Assembly: GCA_035513055.1 (NCBI GenBank)
Contig: DATKCT010000027.1
Span: 1-64,000, forward strand
Length of the DNA: 64,000 nucleotides
Origin: DATKCT01 sp035513055
GTDB taxonomy: Bacteria; Verrucomicrobiota; Verrucomicrobiia; Verrucomicrobiales; DEV007
Reading direction: 5' to 3'
Shown piece after piece: positions 63,858 to 64,000 of this stretch (its first letter is position 1; each line of letters begins with the position of its first letter). The notes under the pieces are model-generated. The model was not told the DNA's origin. It made no database searches and was given only the letters and a program-made list of their open reading frames with translations. The translations under genes were made by a program, and so were the position numbers.

Positions 63858-64000
63858 ATGAGCTTGCATCCTGTCCTTGCTGAAAAGTTGAGCGCCGCCC
63901 TGGAACCGGCACCGAAGGTGGCGTTGACGGAACGGGACGCCCGTCTGCCTGCGGTGCCGGGCAAGGTGCACGCGGTAATCGGAATGCGGCGCGCCGGTAA
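63858..64000 (+). CDS. AAA-type ATPase, N-terminus only (DUF4143 family likely)
   Basis: Only 47 residues are in the window. After a short N-terminal segment (MSLHPVLAEKLSAALEP) comes AVIGMRRAGK, the start of a Walker A loop in the GxRRxGKT form typical of the ATP-binding proteins with DUF4143. These are widespread proteins of unclear function, often in accessory regions. The rest of the gene lies beyond the window. Confidence 0.7.
   Translation, partial: MSLHPVLAEKLSAALEPAPKVALTERDARLPAVPGKVHAVIGMRRAG

Overview
The window is GC-rich chromosomal DNA that looks like a free-living member of the PVC superphylum, most likely Verrucomicrobiota. The signs are a double-length UvrA (two complete copies fused head to tail, as in chlamydiae and relatives), large secreted proteins built from LamG, PA14, thrombospondin type 3, lamin-tail and CotH modules, sorbosone-dehydrogenase-like proteins joined to c-type cytochrome domains (including the PVC-type C-terminal haem domain), a CRTAC1/UnbV-type FG-GAP gene, formylglycine-generating-enzyme-like proteins with kinase-like N-termini, and weak Shine-Dalgarno sites. 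This assignment is an inference from gene content; there is no rRNA gene to test it.

Layout. 1-24 kb is rich in exported proteins, mostly on the minus strand: a truncated c-type cytochrome, an exported peroxiredoxin, a 1229-residue LamG/PA14/TSP3 protein, a CRTAC1-family gene interrupted by one in-frame TGA, a Gmad2 lipoprotein, a large sorbosone-dehydrogenase/cytochrome protein coupled to a Tat-exported deacetylase-like protein, a decayed toxin-antitoxin remnant, an exported protein of unknown function, a beta-CASP metallo-beta-lactamase-fold protein, a CotH/lamin-tail protein, and on the plus strand a second sorbosone-dehydrogenase/cytochrome protein. 24.4-30 kb is the tandem UvrA. 30-43.3 kb holds mostly housekeeping genes: a zinc-ribbon protein, rpsT, an L,D-transpeptidase, a family 2 glycosyltransferase, argC, tRNA-Pro(GGG), a Rieske protein, an alpha/beta hydrolase lipoprotein, pyrH-frr, a GNAT acetyltransferase, aconitase and bioA. 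43.5-58.5 kb has two related exported coiled-coil proteins with an alpha/beta hydrolase, a fused MBL nuclease-ATP-dependent DNA ligase, transketolase, hisG, a 34-residue mS38/COX24-like protein, a TPR protein, a LysR regulator, and a coupled TPR/pseudokinase-FGE pair. 58.5-61.9 kb is a second CotH/lamin-tail protein. 62-64 kb is an accessory patch: a vapBC module with an operator-like inverted repeat, a lone vapC toxin, a broken gene, and the start of an AAA-type ATPase.

Themes. The exported genes suggest binding and oxidation of extracellular polysaccharides, with electrons passed to c-type cytochromes. DNA repair is represented by the tandem UvrA and by the nuclease-ligase fusion, which would process and seal ends within one polypeptide. 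A dispersed repeat, recognised by a core around CTTTGGCCGTTGATTCC, occurs at three intergenic sites. At all three it lies upstream of a minus-strand gene, and two of the three lie between divergent genes.

The observation I rate most worth checking is the in-frame TGA at 7031-7033. Both flanking frames read as one continuous CRTAC1/UnbV protein, and a stem-loop with a GGUC-containing loop lies downstream at roughly the spacing of bacterial selenocysteine insertion elements. A nonsense mutation, a sequence error or simple re-initiation remain real alternatives.
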